A stretch of DNA of 64,000 nucleotides. It comes from Nitrospirota bacterium (lineage in GTDB: Bacteria > Nitrospirota > Nitrospiria > Nitrospirales > Nitrospiraceae). Below are positions 18,834 through 26,921 of the stretch, piece by piece. The position numbers and the translations under genes were made by a program. Location of the stretch: positions 124,001 through 188,000 of the forward strand of contig JBFMAX010000002.1 of the NCBI GenBank assembly GCA_040755395.1, read 5' to 3'. Position 1 is the first letter of the stretch. Each line of letters begins with the position of its first letter. The notes under the pieces were generated by a model that was not told where the DNA came from, searched no databases, and worked only from the letters and a program-made list of their open reading frames with translations.

Positions 18834-18863
18834 TTGACAAGTCTTCCCGCGGTTTCCTAGAGT
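18834..18863 (+). promoter_or_regulatory. Candidate sigma70-type promoter for the btuFCD riboswitch transcript
   Basis: TTGACA (18834-18839), an 18-bp spacer, then TAGAGT (18858-18863, four of six matches to TATAAT). It lies about 20 bp upstream of the riboswitch P1 stem, where a transcription start is expected. The rest of the gap from 18544 holds no gene I can support. Confidence 0.55.
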
Positions 18864-18970
18864 GAGCGCCTCATCACAGTCCGCTTTGGGTGAAGGGAAG
18901 AGGGTGTGACTCCCTCGCGGTCCCGCCGCTGTGAATGGGAACGAAACCCGCGTAGGCCACTGTCTTGGAA

Positions 18971-19037
18971 GACGTTCAACGGGAATCGTTAAACGTGAAT
19001 CGTAAAAAAGTTGCGTTTAACGGTTACGAGTAACGTC
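18971..19037. repeat. gttaaacg-type palindrome inside riboswitch 1
   Basis: Lies between the conserved gccactg and gggaagg blocks. Outer gacgtt (18971-18976) pairs with aacgtc (19032-19037), and inner cgttaaacg (18987-18995) pairs with cgtttaacg (19014-19022). The element at 22677-22759, in the same place in riboswitch 2, uses the same unit. Confidence 0.75.
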
Positions 19038-19113
19038 TCCGGATGGGAAGGAGCGGGGAGTAGGTGTTGCCCGGCCGGCTCACCGTCTCGCCGGCGTGCG
19101 CAACCGTGATGTC

Positions 19114-19144
19114 GGGTACCCGTTGCTCTTGTGCTGCAACGGGT
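19114..19144. repeat. acccgttgc palindrome inside riboswitch 1
   Basis: Stem acccgttgc (19118-19126) with gcaacgggt (19136-19144), between the gggaagg and agccagaagacc blocks. The 15-mer at 19114-19128 is the exact reverse complement of 6121-6135, downstream of lpdA. Confidence 0.7.
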
Positions 19145-19247
19145 GAACCGTCGCGTCGCGCGTCCCATGAGCCAGAAGACCTACCCAAGGCGTTGCCCAT
19201 CTTTCCCTCGAGGGCTGGGGAAAGTGCGAGGATGAAGAAGCGGGTGC

Positions 19248-19285
19248 AATCCTCAGGGCCTGTCAGGCCTTGAGGATTTTTTATT
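19248..19285 (+). terminator. Rho-independent terminator in the riboswitch 1 leader
   Basis: Stem aatcctca (19248-19255) with tgaggatt (19271-19278), extended by ggcct (19257-19261) with aggcc (19265-19269), a 3-base loop, then T-rich ttttttatttt. It lies between the aptamer and btuF. Expected to be the off-state hairpin of the expression platform. Confidence 0.88.
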
Positions 19286-19290
19286 TTGGC

Positions 19291-19390
19291 GGCTGGCAGC
19301 CAACAGCGAATAGCGAGCAGCGGGCAGCGAACAGCGCGCAGACCGAGGCATGTGGTTCTCAGCTATTGGCTATTCGCTGTTAGCTATCTG
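19291..19390. repeat. Long agcgaatagc-type palindrome spanning the btuF start
   Basis: Left arm aacagcgaatagc (19302-19314) is the exact complement of gctattcgctgtt (19369-19381). Flanking agcgagcagcgggcag and agctatctgctgagc extend an imperfect pairing with iterated agcNNNNagc units. The right arm overlaps the most likely start of btuF and is translated as its hydrophobic signal segment. Confidence 0.75.
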
Positions 19391-20335
19391 CTGAGCCCCG
19401 GTATAACTCTGGCTGATGATGCGGATGCGAGCTTCATGAAGAAACGACGACCGCAAGGCATCCTGACCGGCATGCCGTTCATGGCGAATGTCACCGCCCG
19501 GACGTTCGTCGATGATCTGGGCCGCAAGCTCTATCTGGCCAAGACGCCCGGCCGGATCGTCTCCCTCGCGCCCAGTATTACCGAGATGCTGTTTTCGATC
19601 GGCGCGGAGGATCTGGTCGTCGGGGTGACGCAGTTCTGCGACTATCCGCCGGAAGCCCTGCGGAAGCCCAAGGTCGGGTATGCTCATCCGAACATCGAGT
19701 CCATCGTCGCGCTGGAGCCCGATCTGGTGGTGGCGCCGCGCGAGTTCCTCCGGGCCGATGTCCTCGCCAAATTGGACCAGTTGAAAATTCCCGCGCTTAT
19801 TCTGGAGGCCAAGACGGTCGAGGATATTCCGTCGCACATTCAGACGTTGGGACGGGTGCTCAACCGCGAGCCGGCCGCGAATGCGGTGGCGACGGATTTG
19901 CGACAGCACCTCGCCCGAATCAAGAGTCGAGCGGAATCGCTCCCTCGGGTGCGTGTGCTGTACGTGCTGAACAGCCAGCCGCTGATCACCGTCGGGCCGG
20001 GGAGCTTCATCCACCAATTGATCGGGCTGGCCGGAGGCTCGAACATCGCCGCCGACAGCGGCGAGCCCTATCCCCGCCTCAACATGGAAGCGGTGTTGCA
20101 GGAAGATCCCGAAGTGCTGGTCTTTCCCGTCGGCAAAGCCGAAGGCATTCCCGAGAGCGAGCAACAAGTCTGGACACGGTGGACGACGCTGACGGCGGTG
20201 AAGCGCGGCCGGCTCCACCGGATTCCCGCCGATCTGCTCAATCGCCCGGGTCCGCGGATCGTGCAAGGCCTGGAATCGCTCCTCAACATCATCCACCCGG
20301 AGGCTGCGGAATCCGCGTCCGCCGCTCGGCCATGA
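19352..20335 (+). CDS. btuF: Periplasmic cobalamin-binding protein of the B12 ABC transporter
   Basis: About 327 residues from the GTG at 19352. This start yields a hydrophobic export signal (VLSYWLFAVSYLLSPGITLA); later ATGs (19436, 19472) would remove it. The body is a class III periplasmic binding protein: GRIVSLAPSITEMLFSIGAE, VVGVTQFCDYP and PDLVVAPREF in lobe 1, then GSFIHQLIGLAGGSNIAAD and EVLVFPVG in lobe 2. It would capture corrinoids delivered by BtuB and hand them to BtuCD. The next gene overlaps its stop by four bases. It is controlled by riboswitch 1. Confidence 0.9.
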   Translation: MVLSYWLFAVSYLLSPGITLADDADASFMKKRRPQGILTGMPFMANVTARTFVDDLGRKLYLAKTPGRIVSLAPSITEMLFSIGAEDLVVGVTQFCDYPPEALRKPKVGYAHPNIESIVALEPDLVVAPREFLRADVLAKLDQLKIPALILEAKTVEDIPSHIQTLGRVLNREPAANAVATDLRQHLARIKSRAESLPRVRVLYVLNSQPLITVGPGSFIHQLIGLAGGSNIAADSGEPYPRLNMEAVLQEDPEVLVFPVGKAEGIPESEQQVWTRWTTLTAVKRGRLHRIPADLLNRPGPRIVQGLESLLNIIHPEAAESASAARP

Positions 20336-21492
20336 GCCAGATGGACGCTCCTCACCCACAGATCTCGCGTGTCGAGTCGGGATCACTCCGCACCGATACG
20401 GATTCCCTTGGCTCTCCCGCAATTACCGGACGAGTCGGGCAGCGGCGGAGTCCGATCCTGACGGCCGGGCGGTGGACATGGACGATGTTGACGCTCTCGG
20501 TCACCGGCGTGGCCTTGTTTCTTATCTGCCTGCAGTTCGGGGCGCAATACGTCGGGTTGGGCGAGATCGTTCGCGTGCTGATTCGAGCGCTGGGGGACGG
20601 GCAGGTCGATCGTGAGTCGGTCGGCACCACCGGCGTGATTCTGCTTCAGGTCCGGTTGCCGCGCGTGCTTCTTGGCCTCTTCGTCGGGAGCAGCCTGGCG
20701 GCGGTCGGCGCGGCCTTGCAGGCGCTGCTGCGGAATCCGCTCGCCGATCCGTATGTCCTGGGTGTCTCAAGCGGGGCGGCGCTGGGCGCGTCGCTCGCGA
20801 TGCTGCTGGGCATCGGGACCACGGTCTTGACGCTGTCCGCGCTCCCGCTGTGCGGGTTCGCCGGAGGCCTGCTGTCCCTGGTGGTCGTCTATCGCCTCGC
20901 GGCATCGTACGGCCGTTTGCCGGTTCACAGTCTCCTGCTGGCCGGGGTGATCCTGAATGCGATCTTCACCGCGTTGATTATGTTCGTGACATCAATCATG
21001 GAGCCGAACCGTTCGGCGGGCATGATGTCGTGGTTAATGGGAACGCTGACGGCGCCGGCTTATCCGGCCTTGGCCGTCCTCACGGCGTATCTCGCGGTGG
21101 GGATCACCGCGCTGATGCGGCAGGCCCAGGTTCTCAATCTGATGACGCTGGGCGACGAATCCGCGCGGGCGCTGGGCGTGGACACGGAGCGGGCCAAGAA
21201 ACTGATCTATGTGATCGCCGCCCTGATGACCGGCGCCGTCGTCTCCGTCAGCGGCATGATCGGATTCGTCGGCATGGTGATCCCGCACGCAGTGCGTCTG
21301 ATTCTGGGGGCCGACCATCGGCTCCTCCTGCCGGCGTCGGCGCTGGTGGGCGGCATGTACCTGATGGTCGCCGACACCGTGGCGCGGACCCTGCTGGCTC
21401 CGGCGGAGGTGCCGGTCGGGATCGTCACGGCGCTGGCCGGGGGACCGTTCTTTATGTATCTCTTGGTGTGGCGGAAAGATCAGTTGGCGTGA
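20332..21492 (+). CDS. btuC: B12 ABC transporter permease
   Basis: A 386-residue FecCD-family inner-membrane permease with about ten hydrophobic segments. Family motifs include RLPRVLLGLFVGSSLAAVGA, ALLRNPLADPYVLGVSSGAA, and GFVGMVIPHAVRLILGADHR, the coupling-helix region that docks BtuD. The ATG at 20332 overlaps the btuF stop. About 45 extra N-terminal residues before the first membrane segment are hydrophilic and unusual in length. Confidence 0.92.
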   Translation: MSQMDAPHPQISRVESGSLRTDTDSLGSPAITGRVGQRRSPILTAGRWTWTMLTLSVTGVALFLICLQFGAQYVGLGEIVRVLIRALGDGQVDRESVGTTGVILLQVRLPRVLLGLFVGSSLAAVGAALQALLRNPLADPYVLGVSSGAALGASLAMLLGIGTTVLTLSALPLCGFAGGLLSLVVVYRLAASYGRLPVHSLLLAGVILNAIFTALIMFVTSIMEPNRSAGMMSWLMGTLTAPAYPALAVLTAYLAVGITALMRQAQVLNLMTLGDESARALGVDTERAKKLIYVIAALMTGAVVSVSGMIGFVGMVIPHAVRLILGADHRLLLPASALVGGMYLMVADTVARTLLAPAEVPVGIVTALAGGPFFMYLLVWRKDQLA

Positions 21493-21493
21493 C

Positions 21494-22408
21494 ATGAACC
21501 AGCCGACGAACGAATGCTTTTCCGGTATGGAATCCGGCCGGGCGGCGGTCTCCGATGACGATCGGAACGATGCCGTGTGCGCGTTCGAGGTCCTGGGGCT
21601 TCGTTTCCGCTACTCATCCCCCTTCGGTCGGTCGGCTCATCAGTGGACGCTCGACAATCTTTCCTTCCAGGTGACGGCCGGCGAGATCTTCGGCGTGGTC
21701 GGACCGAATGGGTCCGGCAAGACCTCCCTGCTCAAAGTCATGGCGAAGATGCTGCGTCCGGCTCACGGCCATGTTCGGCTATTTGGCCAAGACATGCAGC
21801 GGTTGTCCCAACGGGAGGTTGCGCGACTGCTCGCGCTCGTCCCGCAAGAGAGCCTTCAGGTCTTTCCCTTCACCGTCGCGCAGACCGTCTTGATGGGGCG
21901 CTATCCGCATCGGCGGGAAAGCGCGTGGACCGCCGGATTCGGATGGGATACGCCGGACGATATCGCGCTGGCGGAACAGGCGATGGCGGAGATGGACATC
22001 GCCCATTTGGCCGGTCGATTGATCACGGAGCTGTCTGGCGGCGAACGCCAACGAACGGTCATCGCGCGAGCTCTGGTGCAGGCACCGCGTGTGTTGCTGC
22101 TCGATGAGCCGACCGCGTTTCTCGATCTGCAGCACCAGATCGCGATCTGTTCGATCGTGCGTCGCCTGAGCGCGGAGCGGGGGCTGACCGTCGTGCTTGT
22201 CTCGCACGACTTGAACCTGGCCGGCCAATATTGCGATCGAATCCTGATGTTGAAGGACGGGGCGTTGTTCCGGCTCGGAACGCCTTCCGAGGTGATCAGA
22301 CCGGAGGTCCTGCGCGCGGTTTACGGCTGCGATGTGCTGGTCGATCGGCATCCGGAATCAGGCCGTCCGCGCATCACACTGCCAATGCACGGGGAACGTG
22401 ATACGTAA
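21494..22408 (+). CDS. btuD: B12 ABC transporter ATP-binding protein
   Basis: A 304-residue ABC ATPase: Walker A GPNGSGKTS (from residue 70), Q-loop VPQESLQVFPFTV, signature LSGGERQR, Walker B VLLLDEPTAFLD, and switch His in LVSHDLN. It drives BtuC-mediated corrinoid import and starts one base after the btuC stop. An N-terminal extension of about 30 residues precedes the ABC fold. The last residues (GERDT) and the stop codon lie within the left arm of a palindromic element at 22396-22501. Confidence 0.93.
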   Translation: MNQPTNECFSGMESGRAAVSDDDRNDAVCAFEVLGLRFRYSSPFGRSAHQWTLDNLSFQVTAGEIFGVVGPNGSGKTSLLKVMAKMLRPAHGHVRLFGQDMQRLSQREVARLLALVPQESLQVFPFTVAQTVLMGRYPHRRESAWTAGFGWDTPDDIALAEQAMAEMDIAHLAGRLITELSGGERQRTVIARALVQAPRVLLLDEPTAFLDLQHQIAICSIVRRLSAERGLTVVLVSHDLNLAGQYCDRILMLKDGALFRLGTPSEVIRPEVLRAVYGCDVLVDRHPESGRPRITLPMHGERDT

Positions 22409-22501
22409 GATGTGACACGTGATGCGTGAAACGGACTACGTCGGGCGCGGAGAGTAAGTCCGGCTCCGAACCGTCTCACACATGACGCATCACGCGTGAC
22501 G
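22396..22501. repeat. cgtgatgcgtgaaac-type palindrome at the btuD stop
   Basis: Left arm 22396-22434 contains cgtgatacgtaag and cacgtgatgcgtgaaacgg. Right arm 22471-22501 reads ccgtctcacacatgacgc then atcacgcgtgacg, imperfectly complementary. The btuD TAA is at 22406-22408, inside the left arm. Same unit family as 30242-30382. Confidence 0.7.
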
Positions 22502-22585
22502 GGAAAGAGGAGTACGTACCCGCTCCTCACTGTCGACAAGGGTACGGTCACTGTATCAACCGTAAAGGAGGGAGTCAGGAAGAAG

Positions 22586-22817
22586 CCGTCGGTGACGGGG
22601 AAGATGGTGCGAAGCCATCACGGTGCCGCCACTGTAAGCGGGGAGCGTTCTTCCAGAGGAAGCCACTGTCTTTGCGGACGTTAAACGTTATTCGTGAACC
22701 GTTAAACGCGAGAAGAAGGACTCTTCACGTTTAACGCATAACGATTCACGGTTAACGTCTCCAGACGGGAAGGCGGAAGCACGCAGCGATCCGCGAGTCA
22801 GGAGACCCGACCGACGG
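22586..22817 (+). promoter_or_regulatory. Cobalamin riboswitch 2 (upstream of btuB and the salvage operon)
   Basis: P1 is ccgtcgg (22586-22592) with ccgacgg (22811-22817). Conserved blocks: ggtgcgaagcc, tgccgccactgtaa, gccactgtc, gacgggaaggcgg, and cgagtcaggagacc. No U-tract terminator lies between it and btuB. Instead a short stem ccctt (22833-22837) with aaggg (22845-22849) covers the edge of the btuB ribosome-binding site, suggesting translational control. A palindromic element occupies one peripheral loop (22677-22759). Confidence 0.9.
22677..22759. repeat. gttaaacg-type palindrome inside riboswitch 2
   Basis: Two 32-base arms (22677-22708 and 22728-22759) match at 26 of 32 positions when one is reverse-complemented. 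Each arm iterates gttaaacg / cgtgaacc-like units. It is in the same loop (between gccactg and gggaagg) as the related element in riboswitch 1. Confidence 0.78.
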
Positions 22818-22858
22818 TCGAATCCCACTCAGCCCTTCGAGCATAAGGGAGGTGGCTC

Positions 22859-24841
22859 ATGTTTTCGTGGAGGAGTATTTGCGTCGGGAGTGTCCTGCTT
22901 GTGCTGAATCTGTTGTGGGGAGGAATACCCGCCGGCGCCGGCGAGGAGCAGCAGGAGGCTGCGCAAGCGGGTTCAGAGCCGATGGTGAAGACCGAAACCG
23001 TCGTGATCAGCGCGACGAAGACGCCGGTGCCGGTCAGCCAGGTGACGAGCGCCGTCGAAGTCATCACGGAAGAGGATCTTCAGAGACAAAAATTTAAAAC
23101 CGTGGTGGACGCTTTGCGGCTGGCGCAGGGGCTCGCGGTGTTTTCCAGCGGCGGTCCGGGAACGAACGCCACGGCTCGGATCCGCGGCGGAAGCTCGGCT
23201 CAGACGCTGGTGCTCATCGACGGCGCGATCGTCAACAGTCCGACGCTGGGCGAATATAACCTGGCCAACCTGACCGTCGACAATATCGAGCGGATCGAGA
23301 TCCTTCGCGGCGCCCAGAGCATGCTGTGGGGGTCGGACGCCATGGGCGGCGTCATCAACATCATCACCAAAAAAGGCTCCGGGACGCCGGCGGCCGGCGG
23401 TTTCATCGAGTACGGGTCTTTCGGGTCGATTCGCGAGGGCGGTCAGGTCAGCGGCAAGAAGGGGCCGGTCGATTTCAGCATGACGCTGTCCCGGTGGGAT
23501 TTCACCGGCTTCTCGGCGGTGAACTACCGGCGGGGGGCGGCCGAACGGGACGCGTACCGCAACTGGCAGGCCTCCTCCCGCGTCGGGATCGACCTTCCGA
23601 CGGACGGCAGGGTGGATTTGACCTTTCGCTGGATGAACGGCGACATCCATCTCGACAACATCTCGACGCCCAGCGACGTCTTCGGATCAAAGATACGCAG
23701 TCATGAGTTTATTTTCAGCGGCAGCTATGACCAACCCCTGACCGCGTGGTGGTCGCAGAAAATCACGCTGGCCCGCGCGCAGGACGCGTCGCTGTTTTTG
23801 CCCGGCACGCTTCAACGGAATGTCACCACCGGCGCGCTCAGCGTGCCGTTCGGCACTCCCAATGAAACGCGCGTTCTGTCCAACCGGATCGAAGTGCAGG
23901 AGAATTTCAAGATCGGGGAACCGCTGCTTCTCACGGCCGGCTATCAACTGCGGGATCAACAAGGCGAAAACGATACGGGTCTGGCGAACAAAATCATCGC
24001 CTCTCATGCCGGGTTCGCTCAGGCTCAGCTCGAGCTGTGGGAACGGGTGTTCGCCACGGCCGGCGTGCGGCACGACAGCTACAACGTGTTCGGCGATGCG
24101 ACGACGTATCGAGTGACCGGCGGGTATCTGCTGAAGGAGACCGGGACGAAAGTCCGCGGCAGCTATGCGACCGGGTTCCGCGCGCCGACCTTGAATCAGC
24201 TCTTCTTTTCCAATTTCGGGAATCCGAATCTGGGTCCGGAGAAAAGTCAGAGCATGGATGTCGGAGTCGATCAGGATCTCCTGGGAAGGCGGCTTCGCCT
24301 CAGCGGCGGCTTTTTCTGGAACCGGTACCGGGATCTGATCGTCACGACGTTCGATCCGGTCGTGTGCGCTCCCTTCAGCACGTTCGGGTTTTGTCCCATC
24401 AACGTCGGGGACGTATCTACCAAAGGATGGGAGGCCGGGTTCGTCTATGTGTACGAGAGCGACCGCCCGTTTCTGAAGGGACTGGACCTGCAGGGCCAAT
24501 ATACCAATACGTTGACGCGGGATCTGGATACGCACCGGCGGCTTCCCCGGTGGCCGGTGGATCAGTGGAGCGTAACGGTCGGGTATGTCCCTGTCGCTCC
24601 GCTCCGGGTCACGCTGAACGGGCGCTATGTCGGCTCGCGCTTCAATACCACCGGCGACCGCCAAGGCATGAGGGCGTTTGACGTCTGGACGTTGATCGCC
24701 ACCTACGACGTCAGCAAGCGCGTTCAAATCTACGGCCGCGTCGATAATCTCTTCGACGAAAAATACGAAGAAATTCTCAACGCCGGGACGGCTGTGCGGT
24801 CGGTGTTCGCCGGCATGAGGGTCAGCTACGACCTCAAGTGA
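22859..24841 (+). CDS. btuB: TonB-dependent outer-membrane cobalamin receptor
   Basis: A 660-residue TonB-dependent receptor. It has a signal peptide (cleavage probably near residue 25), a TonB-box-like ETVVISATKTP, a plug domain with ARIRGGSSAQTLVLIDGAIV and EILRGAQSMLWGSDAMGGVI, and a 22-strand-type barrel. The barrel shows the late motif TGFRAPTLNQLFFSNFGNPN and a C-terminal strand ending in an aromatic-rich pattern. Ribosome-binding site gggaggtgg precedes the ATG. The immediately upstream cobalamin riboswitch makes corrinoid the likely substrate. It heads the salvage gene cluster. Confidence 0.92.
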   Translation: MFSWRSICVGSVLLVLNLLWGGIPAGAGEEQQEAAQAGSEPMVKTETVVISATKTPVPVSQVTSAVEVITEEDLQRQKFKTVVDALRLAQGLAVFSSGGPGTNATARIRGGSSAQTLVLIDGAIVNSPTLGEYNLANLTVDNIERIEILRGAQSMLWGSDAMGGVINIITKKGSGTPAAGGFIEYGSFGSIREGGQVSGKKGPVDFSMTLSRWDFTGFSAVNYRRGAAERDAYRNWQASSRVGIDLPTDGRVDLTFRWMNGDIHLDNISTPSDVFGSKIRSHEFIFSGSYDQPLTAWWSQKITLARAQDASLFLPGTLQRNVTTGALSVPFGTPNETRVLSNRIEVQENFKIGEPLLLTAGYQLRDQQGENDTGLANKIIASHAGFAQAQLELWERVFATAGVRHDSYNVFGDATTYRVTGGYLLKETGTKVRGSYATGFRAPTLNQLFFSNFGNPNLGPEKSQSMDVGVDQDLLGRRLRLSGGFFWNRYRDLIVTTFDPVVCAPFSTFGFCPINVGDVSTKGWEAGFVYVYESDRPFLKGLDLQGQYTNTLTRDLDTHRRLPRWPVDQWSVTVGYVPVAPLRVTLNGRYVGSRFNTTGDRQGMRAFDVWTLIATYDVSKRVQIYGRVDNLFDEKYEEILNAGTAVRSVFAGMRVSYDLK

Positions 24842-24850
24842 GGTGCAGTT

Positions 24851-26284
24851 GTGTCTGGAGCGCGCTTGGTCATCGCCGGCACGCATAGCGGGGTCGGCAA
24901 AACGACCGTCACCCTGGCCATCCTGGCGGCTCTGCGAGCGCGGGGCCGCCGGGTCCAGCCGTTCAAGGCCGGGCCGGATTTCATCGACCCCGGCCATCAT
25001 ACGGCCGCGGCCGGACGACCCTCGCGCAATCTGGACGGCTGGCTGCTCGGGGAAGCCCTCAATCGGGAGATCTTCCTGCGCGCCGCGATCGATGCGGACC
25101 TGTCGATCATCGAAGGGGTGATGGGCTTGTTCGATGGTGCCTCAGCCGTGAGCGACATCGGCAGCACGGCCGAACTGGCCAAACAATTGGCGGCCCCGGT
25201 CTTGCTGGTGCTCGACGGCAGTGCCATGGCCCGGTCGGCGGCGGCGATGGTTCAGGGCTATGCGCAATTCGATCCAGACCTTCGGGTCGCGGGAGTCCTG
25301 TTCAATCGGGTCAAGAGCCAAGGTCATTATCGTCTGCTCCAGGAAGCGGTGGAGGCTGCGGCCGAAGTGAAAGTCGTGGGGTATCTGCGACCGGACCCCG
25401 CGCTGACTATTCCGGAACGCCATCTCGGCCTGACGACCGCCGTCGAAGGCGGTTCACAGGAACACTCTGAGCGGCTGGGGCTAGCGTTGGCCGAGACGGT
25501 GGATCTCGATCTTGTCGAAGAGTTGGCGAAGTCGGCCGTCGAAGAGGTAAAGGGCGAGGGGGTAGGTGTGAGGGGAACGGAACCGTTCTCGGCGGCCGCT
25601 TCACTTTGTATCCCTCACCCCTCACCATGTACCCCTCACCGAGTCCGTGTCGGCGTCGCCTACGATCCGGCGTTCTGCTTCTACTATCCTGAGAACCTCG
25701 AGTTGTTGGAGGCCCAAGGGGCTGAACTCATTCGGTTCTCGCCGATGCACGACGAGCGGTTGCCAGAGGCGGATCTCGTGTATCTCGGCGGCGGCTATCC
25801 GGAGCTGCATGCGGAAACCTTGGCGGCGAATGCGGCGATGCGGCGCGCGATCCGCGACTATGCGGAGCAAGGTGGGGCGATCTATGCGGAGTGCGGAGGC
25901 CTCATGTATCTGACGGAAGCGATCAGAGACTTCGACGGTCGCGCGTACGAGATGGTCGGCGTCTTTCCTGCCCAGGCGGTCATGCGGCGGTCCGGGCTTA
26001 CCATCGGATATCGCCGGTGTACGGTCGCTCGTCGCTGCCTCCTCGGCGAGTCCGGGCTGGAGATTCGAGGGCATGAGTTTCATCACTCCTGTTTGGAGCC
26101 GACTGGTCCGCTCGAGTATGCCTGCACGCTGACCGATGCGCGCGGCTGCGAACGCCGTCCGGACGGGCTGATCAACGGTCACGTCGTCGCCCTGTACACC
26201 CATCTCCATTTCGCCAGCCAGCCGGAACTTCCGCGCGCGTTGATCGCGGCGGCGCGCGCGAGGGCCGCGCTGCGTGCTCCTTGA
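24851..26284 (+). CDS. cbiA: Cobyrinate a,c-diamide synthase
   Basis: Amidates the a and c side chains of cobyrinate using glutamine and ATP. The 477 residues have an N-terminal dethiobiotin-synthetase-like domain (GTHSGVGKTTVTLAIL; FKAGPDFIDPGHH; EGVMGLFDG) and a C-terminal class I glutamine amidotransferase with YAECGGLMYL holding the nucleophile Cys. Between them, residues about 231-263 (EEVKGEGVGVRGT ... IPHPSPCTPHR) are encoded by a palindromic repeat at 25545-25640, an in-frame linker insertion. The start is a GTG 9 bp after btuB. Also called CobB in the aerobic pathway. Confidence 0.92.
   Translation: MSGARLVIAGTHSGVGKTTVTLAILAALRARGRRVQPFKAGPDFIDPGHHTAAAGRPSRNLDGWLLGEALNREIFLRAAIDADLSIIEGVMGLFDGASAVSDIGSTAELAKQLAAPVLLVLDGSAMARSAAAMVQGYAQFDPDLRVAGVLFNRVKSQGHYRLLQEAVEAAAEVKVVGYLRPDPALTIPERHLGLTTAVEGGSQEHSERLGLALAETVDLDLVEELAKSAVEEVKGEGVGVRGTEPFSAAASLCIPHPSPCTPHRVRVGVAYDPAFCFYYPENLELLEAQGAELIRFSPMHDERLPEADLVYLGGGYPELHAETLAANAAMRRAIRDYAEQGGAIYAECGGLMYLTEAIRDFDGRAYEMVGVFPAQAVMRRSGLTIGYRRCTVARRCLLGESGLEIRGHEFHHSCLEPTGPLEYACTLTDARGCERRPDGLINGHVVALYTHLHFASQPELPRALIAAARARAALRAP
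25545..25640. repeat. ggtgaggg-type palindrome inside cbiA coding sequence
   Basis: Left arm (25545-25576, rich in gggcgagggggtaggtg) and right arm (25608-25640, ccctcacccctcaccatg then tacccctcacc) are imperfectly complementary around a 31-base loop. It keeps the reading frame and encodes the linker between the two CbiA domains. Confidence 0.68.
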
Positions 26285-26301
26285 AGAGAAGAAGGACGGT
26301 C

Positions 26302-26904
26302 ATGGCGGTCGATCCAGCGGAACACAAGGCGAGGATGCAGCGGCTCAAGGCGTCCGTGGATCGACGCATTCAGGCCGCGCAGCAAGAGAAGGGGCTGTTG
26401 ATCGTGTACACCGGCGCCGGCAAGGGCAAAACCACGGCGGCCCTGGGGATGGCGTTGCGCTGCCTCGGCCACGGGATGAAAGTGGCGATCGTGCAGTTCA
26501 TCAAGGGCGCCATCGATACGGCGGAAGAACGGGCGCTGAACAGCTTCGGCGACTTGGTGGCGTTTCATCGGATGGGCGAAGGCTATACCTGGGAGACCCA
26601 GGATCGGGAGCGGGACACGCAGTTCGCGCAGCGGGCCTGGACCCAGGCCTGTACGTTTCTGCGCGACCCGTCCTATGCCATGGTCATTCTCGATGAGTTC
26701 AACATCGCGCTGCATCACGAATACGTGCGCCTCGAAGACGTCTTACCGGTTCTGCGGGAACGGCCGTCTATGCAGCATGTCGTGATCACCGGCCGCAGCG
26801 CGAAGCGTGAGCTGATCGATGAAGCCGACCTGGTCACGGAGATGGCGCAGGTCAAGCATCCGTTCAGAAAAGGGATCAAGGCGCAGAAGGGCATTGAGTT
26901 CTGA
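26302..26904 (+). CDS. cobO: Cob(I)yrinic acid a,c-diamide adenosyltransferase (CobO/BtuR type)
   Basis: Transfers the adenosyl group of ATP to Co(I) corrinoids. The 200-residue protein has the P-loop TGAGKGKTTAALG and the family segments VAIVQFIKGA, FHRMGEGYTWE, VILDEFN and VITGRSAKRELIDEADLVTEM. The ATG at 26302 has a gaagaagga ribosome-binding site and fits the family start better than the upstream TTG at 26281. An unrelated PduO-type adenosyltransferase is encoded 1 kb downstream. Confidence 0.94.
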   Translation: MAVDPAEHKARMQRLKASVDRRIQAAQQEKGLLIVYTGAGKGKTTAALGMALRCLGHGMKVAIVQFIKGAIDTAEERALNSFGDLVAFHRMGEGYTWETQDRERDTQFAQRAWTQACTFLRDPSYAMVILDEFNIALHHEYVRLEDVLPVLRERPSMQHVVITGRSAKRELIDEADLVTEMAQVKHPFRKGIKAQKGIEF

Positions 26905-26921
26905 TCGGCAAAGGGACGGGT

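Larger units (their letters stand above)
18883..19191 (+). promoter_or_regulatory. Cobalamin riboswitch 1 (upstream of btuFCD)
   Basis: Conserved blocks appear in order: gggtgaaggga, ccgccgctgtgaa, gccactg, gggaagg, and gagccagaagacc. P1 is gctttgggt (18883-18891) with acccaaggc (19183-19191), allowing G-U pairs. A Rho-independent terminator follows at 19248-19285, before btuF, so it probably stops transcription when cobalamin is bound. The aptamer is longer than usual because two palindromic elements sit in peripheral loops (18971-19037 and 19114-19144). Confidence 0.9.
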
